Source: CBDCFL01 sp965216135
Lineage (GTDB): Bacteria > Pseudomonadota > Alphaproteobacteria > Rhodobacterales > Rhodobacteraceae
Length of the DNA stretch: 64,000 nt
NCBI GenBank assembly: GCA_965216135.1
Contig: CBDCFL010000023.1
Span: 62,001-126,000, forward strand
Direction: 5' to 3'
This document shows, piece by piece, positions 39,272-48,083 of the stretch. The notes under the pieces were generated by a model, which had not been told where the DNA came from, searched no databases, and saw only the letters and a list, made by a program, of their open reading frames with translations. The position numbers and the translations under genes were made by a program. Within the stretch, counting starts at the first letter, position 1. Each line of letters opens with the position of its first letter.

Positions 39272-39942
39272 TACCGGCTCGATCCCGGCACTGGTCAGCG
39301 CTTCGCGCAGCCAGTTCGCGTCGAAGGCACGGTCGGCGAGAAACTGGTCGCAGGTGAGGCCCTCGATCAGTGCGGCGGTACCCCGCAGGTCATGCGCCTG
39401 ACCGGGCAGAAGGCGGAAGTCGATCAGATTGCCGAGCGCGTCCGTCAGAGCCATGATCTTTGTCGTTATCCCGCCGCGAGAGCGTCCGATGGCTTGGCTT
39501 TGAGTCCCCCTTTTGCGCCCTGACCGTGTCGGTGGACTTTGACGATACTACCGTCGATCATCGTGTATTCGAAGTCTGCATCTTCGGCTAATACCCTGAA
39601 CATACGATAGAAAGCGTCGGCCCTCACCCACCTTCGGAAGCGCTTGAACACGCTGTTCCAGCGCCCGAACTCTTCCGGCAGGTCGCGCCAGGGGCATCCG
39701 GTCCGCGAGATCCAGAGAACTGCCTCGACAAACCGGCGCGGGTCAGGGCCGGTGCGACCGGGGTCGCATTCCCGGCCAAGGCAGTGCGGTGCGATGACAG
39801 CCCATTGGGCGTCGGTCAGAACTGTGCGGATCAAGGCTGCTCTCCTCTGTTTGCAACCTTGAATCAGTCATCAGCCGATTTGGGAATCCCTAAACGTCAA
39901 CAAGCCCTAGGTTTTTCGAAAATCTGGCGCAGCCAGCGGCAA

Positions 39943-40616
39943 CGGCCGCCCTGCTCGCGTACCAGATCGCGGGTTTTTTCCCACATCATACCGGGCCCAA
40001 GGCGCGGGTAGCGAAACTTTTCGATCAGGCTTGTCGTGTCATTGGCGCCGGAAATTGCGTTCCAGACGGCCTTGGGCAACGACAGGTTCTTGATCCGTTG
40101 CGCCGCCCAGTCGGCCTGGATACGGGTCGGGGCGATGCCCCATACTTTTTCCGTGTAGGTTCGAAAAAAATGCATGTACAGGCGACCGCCAAACCGGTTG
40201 ATCACCCATTCTTCAAAATTATTTTCATCCTTGTAGGGGCGCACCTTCCATTTCAGATAGCTCAACCCGATGCGCATGGTTTCGTACAGGCCCAGATTGG
40301 TAAGCGCGTTCCACAATTTCAGCGGGTAGTCAAAAAACTTGCCCCGATAGAAAATCCGGCTTTGCCGCGCGACGGTAATGAAATCATCGCCCAAAACCTC
40401 GGTCCACATCGCTTCGACTTCCGGAACCTTGGTGAAAAACCGGTGCCCACCGATATCAAACCTGTACCCATTGTGGCTGGCGGTCCGCGATATCCCACCG
40501 ACCATGTTCGAGGCCTCGTAGACCAGTGGCTGATACTGATCAGAAATGCGCTGCAGTTCATACGCAGCCGTCAGGCCCGCCGGCCCGGCGCCAATTATTA
40601 CTACCGGAATTGTCAC
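39943..40616 (-). pseudogene. NAD(P)/FAD-dependent oxidoreductase (amine-oxidase/protoporphyrinogen-oxidase-like), N-terminal part
   Basis: The first 224 or so residues have the dinucleotide-binding motif VVIIGAGPAGLTAAYEL, then YEASNMVGGISRT and GGHRFFTKVPEV, as in flavoproteins of the protoporphyrinogen oxidase/UDP-galactopyranose mutase fold. The frame is joined to antisense foreign sequence after WEKTRDLVREQGG. A GTG start with GAGGG seven bases upstream is chosen; a GTG seven codons earlier is also in frame. The last half of the enzyme is missing. Confidence 0.8.
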
Positions 40617-40703
40617 ACCATCGCCCTCAAAATACACAAACTACTTGCCCTACCCCAACCAACGTATAGCGATCTTTCAGATATTGTCATGTTAAGGTTG
40701 CCC

Positions 40704-42047
40704 TTACCAGATGAGGAATGCGGCGGCGAAAACCGTCTGGCCGCTTTGCGAGACCCCCAGTGCGACCAGCATGGCCCCGGTGGGCGTGAGCAGCACGAAA
40801 ATACCGCCATATCCGCCCGCCACGGCCTCGCGCGGGGTGCCGGTGCCGATGAGTTGGCGCATCAGCAACGAGAGGTTGTGGCCGGCGACGTGAAGCAGGT
40901 ATCGCTTGTGCACGTTCTCGCGGCCCCGAAGCCAGGTCCGGCGCATGCCGCCGCGATCGAGGTTGTGGGCGAAGGAGCGCTCGACGATCTCGGCGCGCAG
41001 CTTGAAGGCTTCTTTGGCCACCCCCGATAACAGCCGGGTCCGGTTGTTGGTGACCGCCCGCCGCGCCGCCTCGTCGCCGCGCCAGCGCGCGAAGCCCTTC
41101 GCCTTGGGCTCGGCGATCCGCGTCTTCCACGGGCCGTTGTCCAAGGCCTTCAAGACCGCCCGTGAGTGATAGCCTTTGTCGGTCACACATTCGGCCGGGT
41201 CCTCAGCCGTCGGCGCCGCGTCAACGCTGGCAAGGTTCTCCTGGGCCGCCGCCAGCGTCTTGGGAAGCGTCGTCGTGTCGCCCTCGTCGGCGGGGTGCAG
41301 CTCGGCCGCCACCACCGCGCCGGTGTCCAGATCCACCGCGTGCTCAGGCTTGTAGGCCAGATGGGTCGTGCCGTCCTTCATCTTGGCGATCTTGGCCTCG
41401 GGGTCGCTCCTGGAAACCCAGTCCTGGTTCGAGAGCTTCTTGCCCTTGCGCTTGCGGTCCAGACGCGCCCGGTCCTCGGCCGTGGGCGTCTCGATACCGC
41501 TCTCCTGGGCCAAGCGCTCCAGCATCCCCCGGTAACCCTCGCCCGTGTCCCTTCGCACGATGTTGCGCAGCGCCGCGTTGGCCTCCATGGTCGAGGCATC
41601 CACCCCGATACGATCGCCCTTGACCAGACCTGCTTCGGCAATCAGCGCCAGAACCCAGTCGAAGATCGCCGTGTGAACTTCATGAGGCAGGCGCGTGCGG
41701 GTCCGTGACAGCCAGGAATGGTCCGGCACCCGCTCCCGGTTCTCAAGCCGCAGGAACTCCCGAAGCGACAGGGAATCCGAGCAACGCCACTCCAGACCGC
41801 GCTCTGAGTCGATGCCCTCGAAGTAGCCCACCAGGTGCATGCGGAAATAGCGCCCGGGCGGCACCGAGGGCGCGCCCATCCTGGCCGCGTAATAGGGTCG
41901 GCAGCTCGCCTCGGCAAAGGCGTCGAAGCCGCCCTCGATCAGCACCGACTGCAGGCGGTCGTAAAACACATGACCCGGCGAGCGCGGCATCTCCGCCCAG
42001 CCCACCATCAAGTCCCCCTGACGATCCTTCTGCTGTCCCATCGCCAT
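40704..42047 (-). CDS. IS1182-like transposase (copy 2)
   Basis: The 447-aa product lacks only the last residue, because the stop TAA is supplied by the flanking DNA. One residue differs from copies 1 and 3 (LIGTGTPRE for LIGAGTPRE). The catalytic residues are intact, so it could still act on other copies. Confidence 0.88.
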   Translation of the reverse strand: MAMGQQKDRQGDLMVGWAEMPRSPGHVFYDRLQSVLIEGGFDAFAEASCRPYYAARMGAPSVPPGRYFRMHLVGYFEGIDSERGLEWRCSDSLSLREFLRLENRERVPDHSWLSRTRTRLPHEVHTAIFDWVLALIAEAGLVKGDRIGVDASTMEANAALRNIVRRDTGEGYRGMLERLAQESGIETPTAEDRARLDRKRKGKKLSNQDWVSRSDPEAKIAKMKDGTTHLAYKPEHAVDLDTGAVVAAELHPADEGDTTTLPKTLAAAQENLASVDAAPTAEDPAECVTDKGYHSRAVLKALDNGPWKTRIAEPKAKGFARWRGDEAARRAVTNNRTRLLSGVAKEAFKLRAEIVERSFAHNLDRGGMRRTWLRGRENVHKRYLLHVAGHNLSLLMRQLIGTGTPREAVAGGYGGIFVLLTPTGAMLVALGVSQSGQTVFAAAFLIW

Positions 42048-42129
42048 CGGCGAATCCTCCGGTCAAATCAGAACATCAAAGAATCAGACCAGGCCGCTTG
42101 CGTCCAGTGCCGACTTCGTCAACGGGCTG
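40707..42129 (-). mobile_element. IS1182-like element, copy 2, one end lost
   Basis: The end CAGCCCGTTGA is present at 42119-42129 followed by TTAC, but about 38 bp at the other end including its inverted repeat are missing at 40707. It should no longer be able to move. Confidence 0.85.
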
Positions 42130-42260
42130 TTACGCCCACATGCCGGAAAAATGCGAAACAACGCGCGCCGAAATCAAGCATTGTTATCCTGATCCGCGAC
42201 CACCGTGAAATTGATGCCCCTTGGCGGTGCGCCAAATATATCGGCCGCTGTGTCGGAATT

Positions 42261-42660
42261 CTAATCTTCAACTGTGTGGGTCGCAAATTCTTCGCGATAG
42301 GCCGCCCATTTTTCGCGATCAACCTGGCCTGTGTCATCGATGCACGCCGCCGCGCCATAGGCCATGGCAAAGGCATGGTGGGTGTTGTCATGGGCAAATA
42401 GACCCTGTCGACCGAACACCAGCATGCCATCCAGCCCCAACAGCCAGTCATCAATCAGCTCGAAGTTGGCCTGATAGTCAAGATTATACACCGGATAGGC
42501 ATGGCTTAGCCTGCGGGTTTCACAGCGCCGGACGGTGGCTGTGACCGGCAGGCCCAGATCGCCAAGCCAGCCGCAAAATTGCTGCCCAAGCTCGTCATCC
42601 GACATCGCCCACCATTTTTCGCCCGGATCGCAGGGCAATTCAGCGCACCCGCCGGGTCGC
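42261..42660 (-). pseudogene. FAD-dependent oxidoreductase C-terminal fragment
   Basis: About 125 residues end WAAYREEFATHTVED and include HAYPVYNLDYQANFELIDDW and VFGRQGLFAHDNTHHAFAMA, the C-terminal FAD-contact region of amine-oxidase-like flavoproteins. It lies upstream of the N-terminal fragment at 39943-40616 on the same strand, so the order is reversed relative to a normal gene. It could be the end of a neighbouring paralogue or the displaced end of the same gene. Confidence 0.65.
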
Positions 42661-42680
42661 TGGAGCCCGAGTAATTTTTC

Positions 42681-42897
42681 GGTTCGCGAGGGCATGGCCA
42701 TCGCCCGTGCCAAGGGCAAATTGCGGGGAAAACAACCAAAACTAACTGACCGAAAACAACAAAAAGAGCTCGGTCGTATGCATGCAACCGGCGAGTATTC
42801 GATCTCTGATCTGGCAGAACTGTTCACAGTCTCAAGGCCAACCGTCTATCGAACCCTGAACCGATTACAAACGGGCTTAGGATGCCAGAGATTCTAA
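42681..42897 (+). pseudogene. Serine resolvase C-terminal fragment
   Basis: The frame reads EGMAIARAKGKLRGKQPKL and then HATGEYSISDLAELFTVSRP with PTVYRTLNR, the E-helix end and Hin-type helix-turn-helix of Tn3-type resolvases. The catalytic domain is missing. An IS5 element starts 19 bp further on. It may be a leftover of the Tn3-type transposon. Confidence 0.8.
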
Positions 42898-42916
42898 CCG
42901 AAAATCCCTTATGATC

Positions 42917-44064
42917 GGCGTTGTTGCACGGATCGGGTGTCAAGTGTTAACACAGGCTTTTGCCACGACCACGGATATGCTTAATGCCGCATAAATTCAA
43001 CACCTCCCGCCGGCACAAGTTTGCGAAGAAGAAATATCGGGTGACGAACTGGTGCGGGTATAATGAAAGCCTGCGAAATCGTGGTGATTTGACGGTCTGG
43101 ATCACAGGGGATGCGCGAAAGCACTGGGCTGCGGGTATAATGAAAGCCTGCGAAATCGTGGTGATTTGACAGGGGATGCGCACGGCGCAGGTCGCGCGGC
43201 GGCCAGCCGCGATACTCGGATCTGGCGATCACGATGTGCCTGACGCTGGGCATGGTTTACAGGTTGCCGCTGCGCCAGACCCAAGGGCTGATACGCAGCA
43301 TATCAAAGCTGATGCTGCTGGAAATTTCAGTTCCTGATTTCTCGACCCTGTCGCGCCGAGGGCGTGGTCTGAGCCTTCCGGCAAGGCCCAAAATCAAAAT
43401 AACAGATCCGGTCCACTTGGCCATCGACAGTACGGGTTTGAAGGTTTTCGATGAGGGTGAGTGGCTGCAAAGCAAGTATAATGTAAAGGCCAAACGCAAA
43501 CGGTGGCGTAAACTTCACCTTGGTCTGAACCTTGTGACTGGCGATATCGTTTGTTCGGATTTAACGCTGGATGACGTTGGCGATCCAACAGTGCTGCCTG
43601 ATCTATTAAATCAGATTGGCACTCCGGTCTCCCGGTTTATAGCGGACGGTGCCTACGACGGCGCACCGACCAGTGACTTGCTTAAGGCACGATTTGGCGA
43701 GGCGGTTGAAATCATTATTCCTCCACCGAAGAACGCCATTCCAAGCCCGCAATCCAAGTGTTTTCCCTCACTTCGAGACCGACATATTGTTAAAATTCAA
43801 ACTCATGGCCGCATGGCCTGGCAATCTGGCAGTGGCTACAATCAGCGCAGTAGAATTGAGACACAGATGGGGCGCTGGAAGGCTATTATCGGGCCAAAAC
43901 TGAAAGCCCGCTGTTTCGAAAATCAGCAAACGGAGGCCAAAATCGGCGTCGGCCATTCTCAACAAAATGACCGAACTCGGCCGACCCGTGTTCAAACAAA
44001 TCTCATAGCCTGTATCACGGGTAAGGGCGGCTTGCGACTATTGTCTGATCCATGCAACAACGCC
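42917..44064 (+). mobile_element. IS5-family element (type 1), copy 2, damaged
   Basis: Both ends GGCGTTGTTGCA are present. The transposase gene is broken by an internal partial duplication and a single-base insertion. Confidence 0.85.
42984..44012 (+). pseudogene. IS5-family transposase (type 1), broken
   Basis: Compared with copy 1 at 18854-19831, about 50 bases near 43130-43190 contain a second partial copy of the preceding GGGTATAATGAAAGCC segment plus a small deletion, which stops the frame. Near 43950 an extra G (GTCGGCCATT for GTCGCCATT) shifts the C-terminus. The catalytic middle is still readable from 43234. Confidence 0.88.
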
Positions 44065-44082
44065 TGACAAGCGATGGTTCCC

Positions 44083-44583
44083 ATGCGAAAGAAGGCGCCC
44101 CGCCAAGCCTCCCTCGACGAAGTCAGGATAACCCGCGAGGGCGGGATCGCGGTCATCGAACATGCCGACCCGAATGTGTCGGTGTCTCGCGTCAGCATCG
44201 GTCCGCTCCTCAAGACCATGTCGGACGCCGCCGTCCTCGACCTGTTCAACAGGATGATCGAGGCCCAGGAGAAAATCGCCGCCGGATACGACAGAGTGGC
44301 TGTCGAGATCCCTCCGGGCCGCCCGCAGATCAGGTTAAGCGAAAGCAGCGGCCAGTGGGTGCCTCGCGGCAGGATCCTGCGCTGCCAAATCGAGGACGAC
44401 GAGGGCGGTGAGACGACCGTCTACATCGATGACAGGAAGCTCGATCTCGGCGAGTTCGGCCGTTTGCTGAACTTCTATGCCGGATGGGGCATGCGGATCG
44501 CCTTCGTCCCCGCGGACGAGGTGACGGAGCAGCCGGAGATCGAGGTACGGGATCCGCCGCTGGAGGACGAAAACCGGGAATAG
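44083..44583 (+). CDS. Conserved hypothetical protein, 166 aa
   Basis: The product starts MRKKAPRQASLDEVRITREG and includes VAVEIPPGRPQIRLSESSGQ, WVPRGRILRC and DLGEFGRLLNFYAGWGMRIA. I recall similar uncharacterised bacterial proteins with the same blocks, but no function is known to me. It is small, acidic and without membrane segments or signal. The start lies only 18 bp after the IS5 end and no ribosome site is visible, so its expression may have been changed by the insertion. An ATG three codons upstream is also in frame. Confidence 0.65.
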   Translation: MRKKAPRQASLDEVRITREGGIAVIEHADPNVSVSRVSIGPLLKTMSDAAVLDLFNRMIEAQEKIAAGYDRVAVEIPPGRPQIRLSESSGQWVPRGRILRCQIEDDEGGETTVYIDDRKLDLGEFGRLLNFYAGWGMRIAFVPADEVTEQPEIEVRDPPLEDENRE

Positions 44584-44651
44584 ATGGCGTGTTTGTCGCG
44601 GCGACCATGGCGACCAGGGAGTCGAGACGCGGGTCCGCGAGCTTGCAGTGG

Positions 44652-44702
44652 AGCTGTCGTTCAATGATAGCCGATCCGCTTTTTGTGGGAACCTACAATG
44701 AA
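44652..44702 (-). repeat. Left arm of an imperfect inverted repeat
   Basis: Read on the minus strand it contains TTCCCACAAAAAGCGGATCG followed by GCTATCATTGAACG. It pairs with 45827-45858 on the plus strand, enclosing about 1.2 kb. Confidence 0.6.
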
Positions 44703-44845
44703 CCTTTCTTCCAACCTTTTGATTCTTTGGAATAAAGTACGCCATAGGCTTCGAGCGCCGGTCGGAACTTCGTGACATATCGCGCATCGGTAGCCGTCAC
44801 GGCATGACAGCGGCGGGCATTTAGGTGGGTGAGGTGCTGGTTCAT
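44693..44845 (-). CDS. Small ORF of 50 codons coupled to the upstream gene
   Basis: Its ATG overlaps the TGA of the 211-aa gene by four bases (ATGA), so translation could be coupled. The product MNQHLTHLNARRCHAVTATD ... KGWKKGSL is basic and has no recognised motif. Its end lies in the inverted-repeat arm. It may be real or a chance frame. Confidence 0.35.
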   Translation of the reverse strand: MNQHLTHLNARRCHAVTATDARYVTKFRPALEAYGVLYSKESKGWKKGSL

Positions 44846-45477
44846 GCGCTCCCTTCCGACACCGCCTTTCTGAACTTCTCATCCGCCCGTTCGACTTGCG
44901 TTGTGTCGCAGGACCATCGCTCAACGAGTGTGCGAACGCCCCAGTAGAATGGGCCCAACCACAATGTTCGCTTGTCTTGTGTTACGACGAGGCAAGGCTC
45001 TGAGGCTGGTTTTCCCCTTGAGAGTTCCAAACGCTCCAGTCCGCTCTCAGCAGCATTCCCAGGAAAACTTTGTCCAATCTTAACAGCTGGGAATTTACTC
45101 TCGTGCAATCCAAGACGATGAACGAGTGGGTTTCGGAAAGTACTATAAAGAATTGTGGCGGCTTCTTCACAGCACACGCCTCTCGGTGGATCGATGTCCC
45201 AAGGAAAATACCGATTGAGACATTCCTTGAACCGCTCACCACTATTCATCTTTTCCTCTGGTTGGAATAGTTTTGCCGACACACCTTCCAGGGTAGCCAA
45301 CAACACAAGCGCAACGGGCAGCTGTAGTTGCCGAGGCGGTCCAGGCGCGCCCGATCTTCCAGTGGGCGTGGCAAGCATCCAGTGAACGTCTTCCAATAGT
45401 GGTTCTACACCCGTCCGAATTACGGTGTTGACGGAATCAAGGAGCGAAGACGACAAAGTCAGCGGAACGTATGCCAT
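44842..45477 (-). CDS. Hypothetical protein, 211 aa
   Basis: The product starts MAYVPLTLSSSLLDSVNTVI and appears soluble and mixed alpha/beta, with ILYSTFRNPLVHRLGLHESK in the middle and LWLGPFYWGVRTLVERW near the end. RNPLVHRLGL faintly recalls the RxxxxH motif of HEPN proteins, but one short match is not enough to assign it. It is enclosed by the inverted repeat at 44652-44702 and 45827-45858. No partner that would explain its role is adjacent. Confidence 0.55.
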   Translation of the reverse strand: MAYVPLTLSSSLLDSVNTVIRTGVEPLLEDVHWMLATPTGRSGAPGPPRQLQLPVALVLLATLEGVSAKLFQPEEKMNSGERFKECLNRYFPWDIDPPRGVCCEEAATILYSTFRNPLVHRLGLHESKFPAVKIGQSFPGNAAESGLERLELSRGKPASEPCLVVTQDKRTLWLGPFYWGVRTLVERWSCDTTQVERADEKFRKAVSEGSA

Positions 45478-46203
45478 CGTTTACTCCTCTTGCTTCCTAC
45501 ATCCCCTGGGCCCGACCGTCTAACGGATTGCCACCGGTGCCGCGTAATTTTGTTGTTCGGTTCGTGCGTTCAAGCGTGCGGTCGGCCATCCGAGACTTGA
45601 TCTGAGTGAGGCGTCTCATGTCAAGACGGCCGCGCCTTGGGATGCCCGAGCGTAACGGCCGAGGTCAGCGCCGTGGAGAGCCGTCGTTGCCTGGTCCATC
45701 CTGTTCCGGAAGAATTCGCCGTTGGGGGTAGTTAGGCCAAACTCAAACTTTCCAGTGGGTGGTCATAGACAATAATCGTGGTTTGGTCGAATCAAGAGTC
45801 CCACATTTATAATGCGTTAGGCAATATGGGTTTCCCATAAAAAGGGGATCGGCTATCGTTCAATGGACTGGCTGGCGCGCGATGGCTTGCGGGACGATCA
45901 GCACGAACGATACAACCGTTGTACGAGCCATGGGCGATATGCAGTCTGGAGAGCCGATCCACGTACAGCGCACGGCTAGGCTGTGATGATCTACCGTCAT
46001 CGAGGGTAAGCGTGACAAGGCTGCGCTTGTCGTTCCAACGGTGCTGACTTTCATGGCTCTAGGTTCTTCCCAACCTGGCAATGAGTGCCGAGGATACACG
46101 CGGGTTTGAGTCTTGTCGGAGACCCATACGGTGCCCCGACGGGCCGAGAAAGGCGGCGGCTCCAATGCCCCGCTCCCGATGCAGGAGGAGAACCGCTCTG
46201 GAG
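45478..46203. other. Gene-poor stretch with the right inverted-repeat arm
   Basis: No supported gene. The right arm of the inverted repeat is at 45827-45858. A 46-codon minus-strand frame (MTVDHHSLAV...ARQPVH, about 45861-46001) is open but not convincing. Base composition rises to GC-rich at about 46100. Confidence 0.45.
45827..45858 (+). repeat. Right arm of an imperfect inverted repeat
   Basis: On the plus strand it reads TTTCCCATAAAAAGGGGATC followed by GGCTATCGTTCAATG, matching the minus-strand reading of 44652-44702 at most positions of a core of about 30 bp. Confidence 0.6.
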
Positions 46204-46690
46204 CTACCCGGCCTGCGGCGCATGCCGGTTGATCGCGCTGTCGCGCAGCGTCTGTTCGAGCAGGCGGAACGGCTCGAGGTCCTCGGCGGCGCGCCGGGTG
46301 ACGAAGCCGGTGCGTCAGCGGTGCCGGCCGAAGGCGAGCGGCAGCGGCCTGAGCCGCGGCGCGGCCAGCCGGTCGAGGTGGTCGAGCGGCAGCCAGGCGA
46401 GCCAGGGCCCGGTCGACATCGGGAACAGGCCGGCGGCGCCGGCCCGGAGCACGGTCGCGGCGCGCCGGCCGGTGTCGCGGAACAGCCTCTCCAGTAGGCG
46501 GTCGAGGGCGGGCGGGTCGAAGTCGATCCACGGCCAGGCGGTGAGATCGCCGGGTGCGGGAGTGCCCTCCAGCAGCGGATGGCCCTCGAAGGAGGTCCCG
46601 CCGGACGACCTGACCCTGGAGCAGGCGCTCGCTCTGCTGGAGCCGCAGGAACAATGAGGCGCGGCAGCGGCATGCGGGATGGCGCCATGG
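46204..46690 (-). pseudogene. LysR-type regulator, C-terminal remnant with a TGA
   Basis: The frame encodes the second half of a LysR effector-binding domain (GGTSFEGHPLLEGTPAPGDL, then WPWIDFDPPALDRLLERLF, PWLAWLPLDHLDRL). An in-frame TGA at 46315-46317 interrupts it, after which the same frame continues RTGFVTRRAAEDLEPFRLLE and ends at TAG 46204-46206. CGA to TGA is the simplest change. The DNA-binding half is not attached. Confidence 0.7.
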
Positions 46691-46989
46691 TCCGGGTGCG
46701 GCGGAGCGTGAGGGCCGGGAGCCGGGAGGACCTGTTTCGTGGTCGCGACCCATTCCGGCGGCACAGTATCGAACGGGCTCGGGACCACGGGCTCGGCTAC
46801 CGAAAGGGCCGATCCTGGCCGGCAAGCCGGCCGGGGTCCGGGTTGAAGGCGCAGCGTTTCAGGTGAGCGGAATCGCGGTTTTCCGGCGGAATTCGCTTGC
46901 AATCGCCGGCATTGGACGGCACCTCTCCCGCCGCAGCGAGAGACACTCGACCCGATCGACAAACCAGACCAGCCAGGCCCACCCCCGTC

Positions 46990-48041
46990 ATGCCCAGCTC
47001 CCTTGCCGGCATCGCCCGCTTCCCGCGGGCGCGGCTCGGCCATGCGCCGACGCCGATCGATGCCGCCCCGAACCTCGGCGCGGCGCTCGGCATCGATCTC
47101 CGGATCAAGCGGGACGACTGCACCGGGCTCGCCTTCGGCGGCAACAAGGTGCGCCAGCTTGAGTTCCACTTCGGCGAGGCGCAGGCACGCGGTGCCGATA
47201 CGGTGCTGGTCACCGGCGCGGTGCAGTCGAACCTGGTGCGCATCGTCGCCGCCGCCGCACGCAAACTCGGTATGGCCGTCCACATCCAGCTCGAGGACCG
47301 GGTGGACGGCATGGGCGCGCTCTACCGCGCCTCCGGCAACCTGCTGCTCGACCGGGTGCTGGGCGCAACCCTGCACCCGTTCCCCGAGGGCGAGGACGAG
47401 GCGGCGGCGGACGCGGCGCTGGAACGCCGCGCGGCGGCGCTCGCGGCCGAGGGCCGCAATCCCTACGTCATCCACTCCGCCCCCGGCCATGCGCCGCTCG
47501 GCGGGCTCGGCTACGTGCTGGCCGCCGAAGAGATCGTGGAGCAGGCCCGCGACACCGGGTTCGACGCCGTGGTCTGCGCCTCGGGCAGCGCGCTCACCCA
47601 TGCCGGGATGCTGGTGGGCCTGCGGGCGCTCGGCGAGCGGGTTCCGGTCCTCGGCATCTGCGTGCGCCGCGATGCCGCCAGCCAGGCCCCGTCCGGGTGG
47701 CGCAGGTGGCGGGAGCGCTCGCGGCGATGATCGATTGCCCGGACGCGTTCGATGCGGGCGGCCTCGACGTCTCCGACGCGGTGCTGGCGCCGGGCTACGG
47801 GCGGCTCAACCAGGCGGTGCGCGAGGCGATGGCGCTGGCGGCGGGCCATGAGGGGCTACTGCTCGACCCGGTCTACACGGGGAAGGCGATGGCGGGGCTG
47901 ATCGCCCATGTGCGCACGGGCCGGATCGCCCCGGGCAGCCGGGTGCTGTTCGTCCACACCGGCGGCCAGCCGGCGCTCTTCGCCTATGGCGACAACCTGG
48001 GGCCATGGCTGTCGGAAGTGCCGGACGGACGGGCGCGCTGA
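46990..48041 (+). pseudogene. D-cysteine desulfhydrase/ACC deaminase family PLP enzyme, frameshifted
   Basis: The frame starts MPSSLAGIARFPRARLGHAP. The PLP lysine is in LAFGGNKVRQLEF, with TGAVQSNLVR and the ASGSALTHAG phosphate-binding loop later. Near 47685-47697 the frame must shift by one base (after RRDAASQA, continuing RVAQVAGALAAM) to complete the enzyme, which ends LGPWLSEVPDGRAR. The family breaks down D-cysteine or aminocyclopropane carboxylate to pyruvate or oxobutyrate and ammonia. The very high GC matches only its neighbours in 46.1-49.4 kb, so it was probably acquired with them. Confidence 0.85.
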
Positions 48042-48083
48042 CGGAGGAGCACGGCGGCTGCGCCGGCCGCGCCCGGCACCGGG

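Larger units (their letters stand above)
37918..39834 (-). pseudogene. IS427-type two-frame transposase, split by IS630
   Basis: The first frame (39466-39834) encodes MIRTVLTDAQWAVIAPHCLG to the first catalytic block MIDGSIVKVHRHGQGAKGG. A -1 shift at AAAAGGGGGAC leads into the second frame (TTKIMALTDALGNL, FLADRAFDANW), as in IS427-group elements that use programmed frameshifting. After the IS630 insertion the last block HLVENFFGKLKEYRGIA follows at 37918-38105. Confidence 0.85.
37905..39906 (-). mobile_element. IS5-family (IS427-type) element, split by IS630
   Basis: Ends GGGGTGTTGACGTT and its approximate inverse, flanked by CTAG (37901-37904 and 39907-39910). Without the inner IS630 it is about 0.84 kb, the usual IS427 size. 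Confidence 0.8.
37830..39943 (+). pseudogene. N-terminal fragment of an unidentified gene, split by an IS5-type element
   Basis: AGGAG precedes MGRNYDQVFQDAKHALGAPG. After 25 codons the IS427-type element interrupts at a CTAG. On the far side the same frame continues in phase (TRFFENLAQPAATA) until about 39943, where antisense FAD-oxidoreductase sequence begins. So about 37 codons remain of a longer protein. I do not recognise it. Confidence 0.5.

Noticed and set aside
45861..46001. 46-codon minus-strand frame
   Set aside because: No ribosome site, no motif and biased composition; likely chance.
46315..47601. Long minus-strand frame across the PLP enzyme gene
   Set aside because: Most of it is antisense to the enzyme; only its last part, the LysR remnant, is supported.
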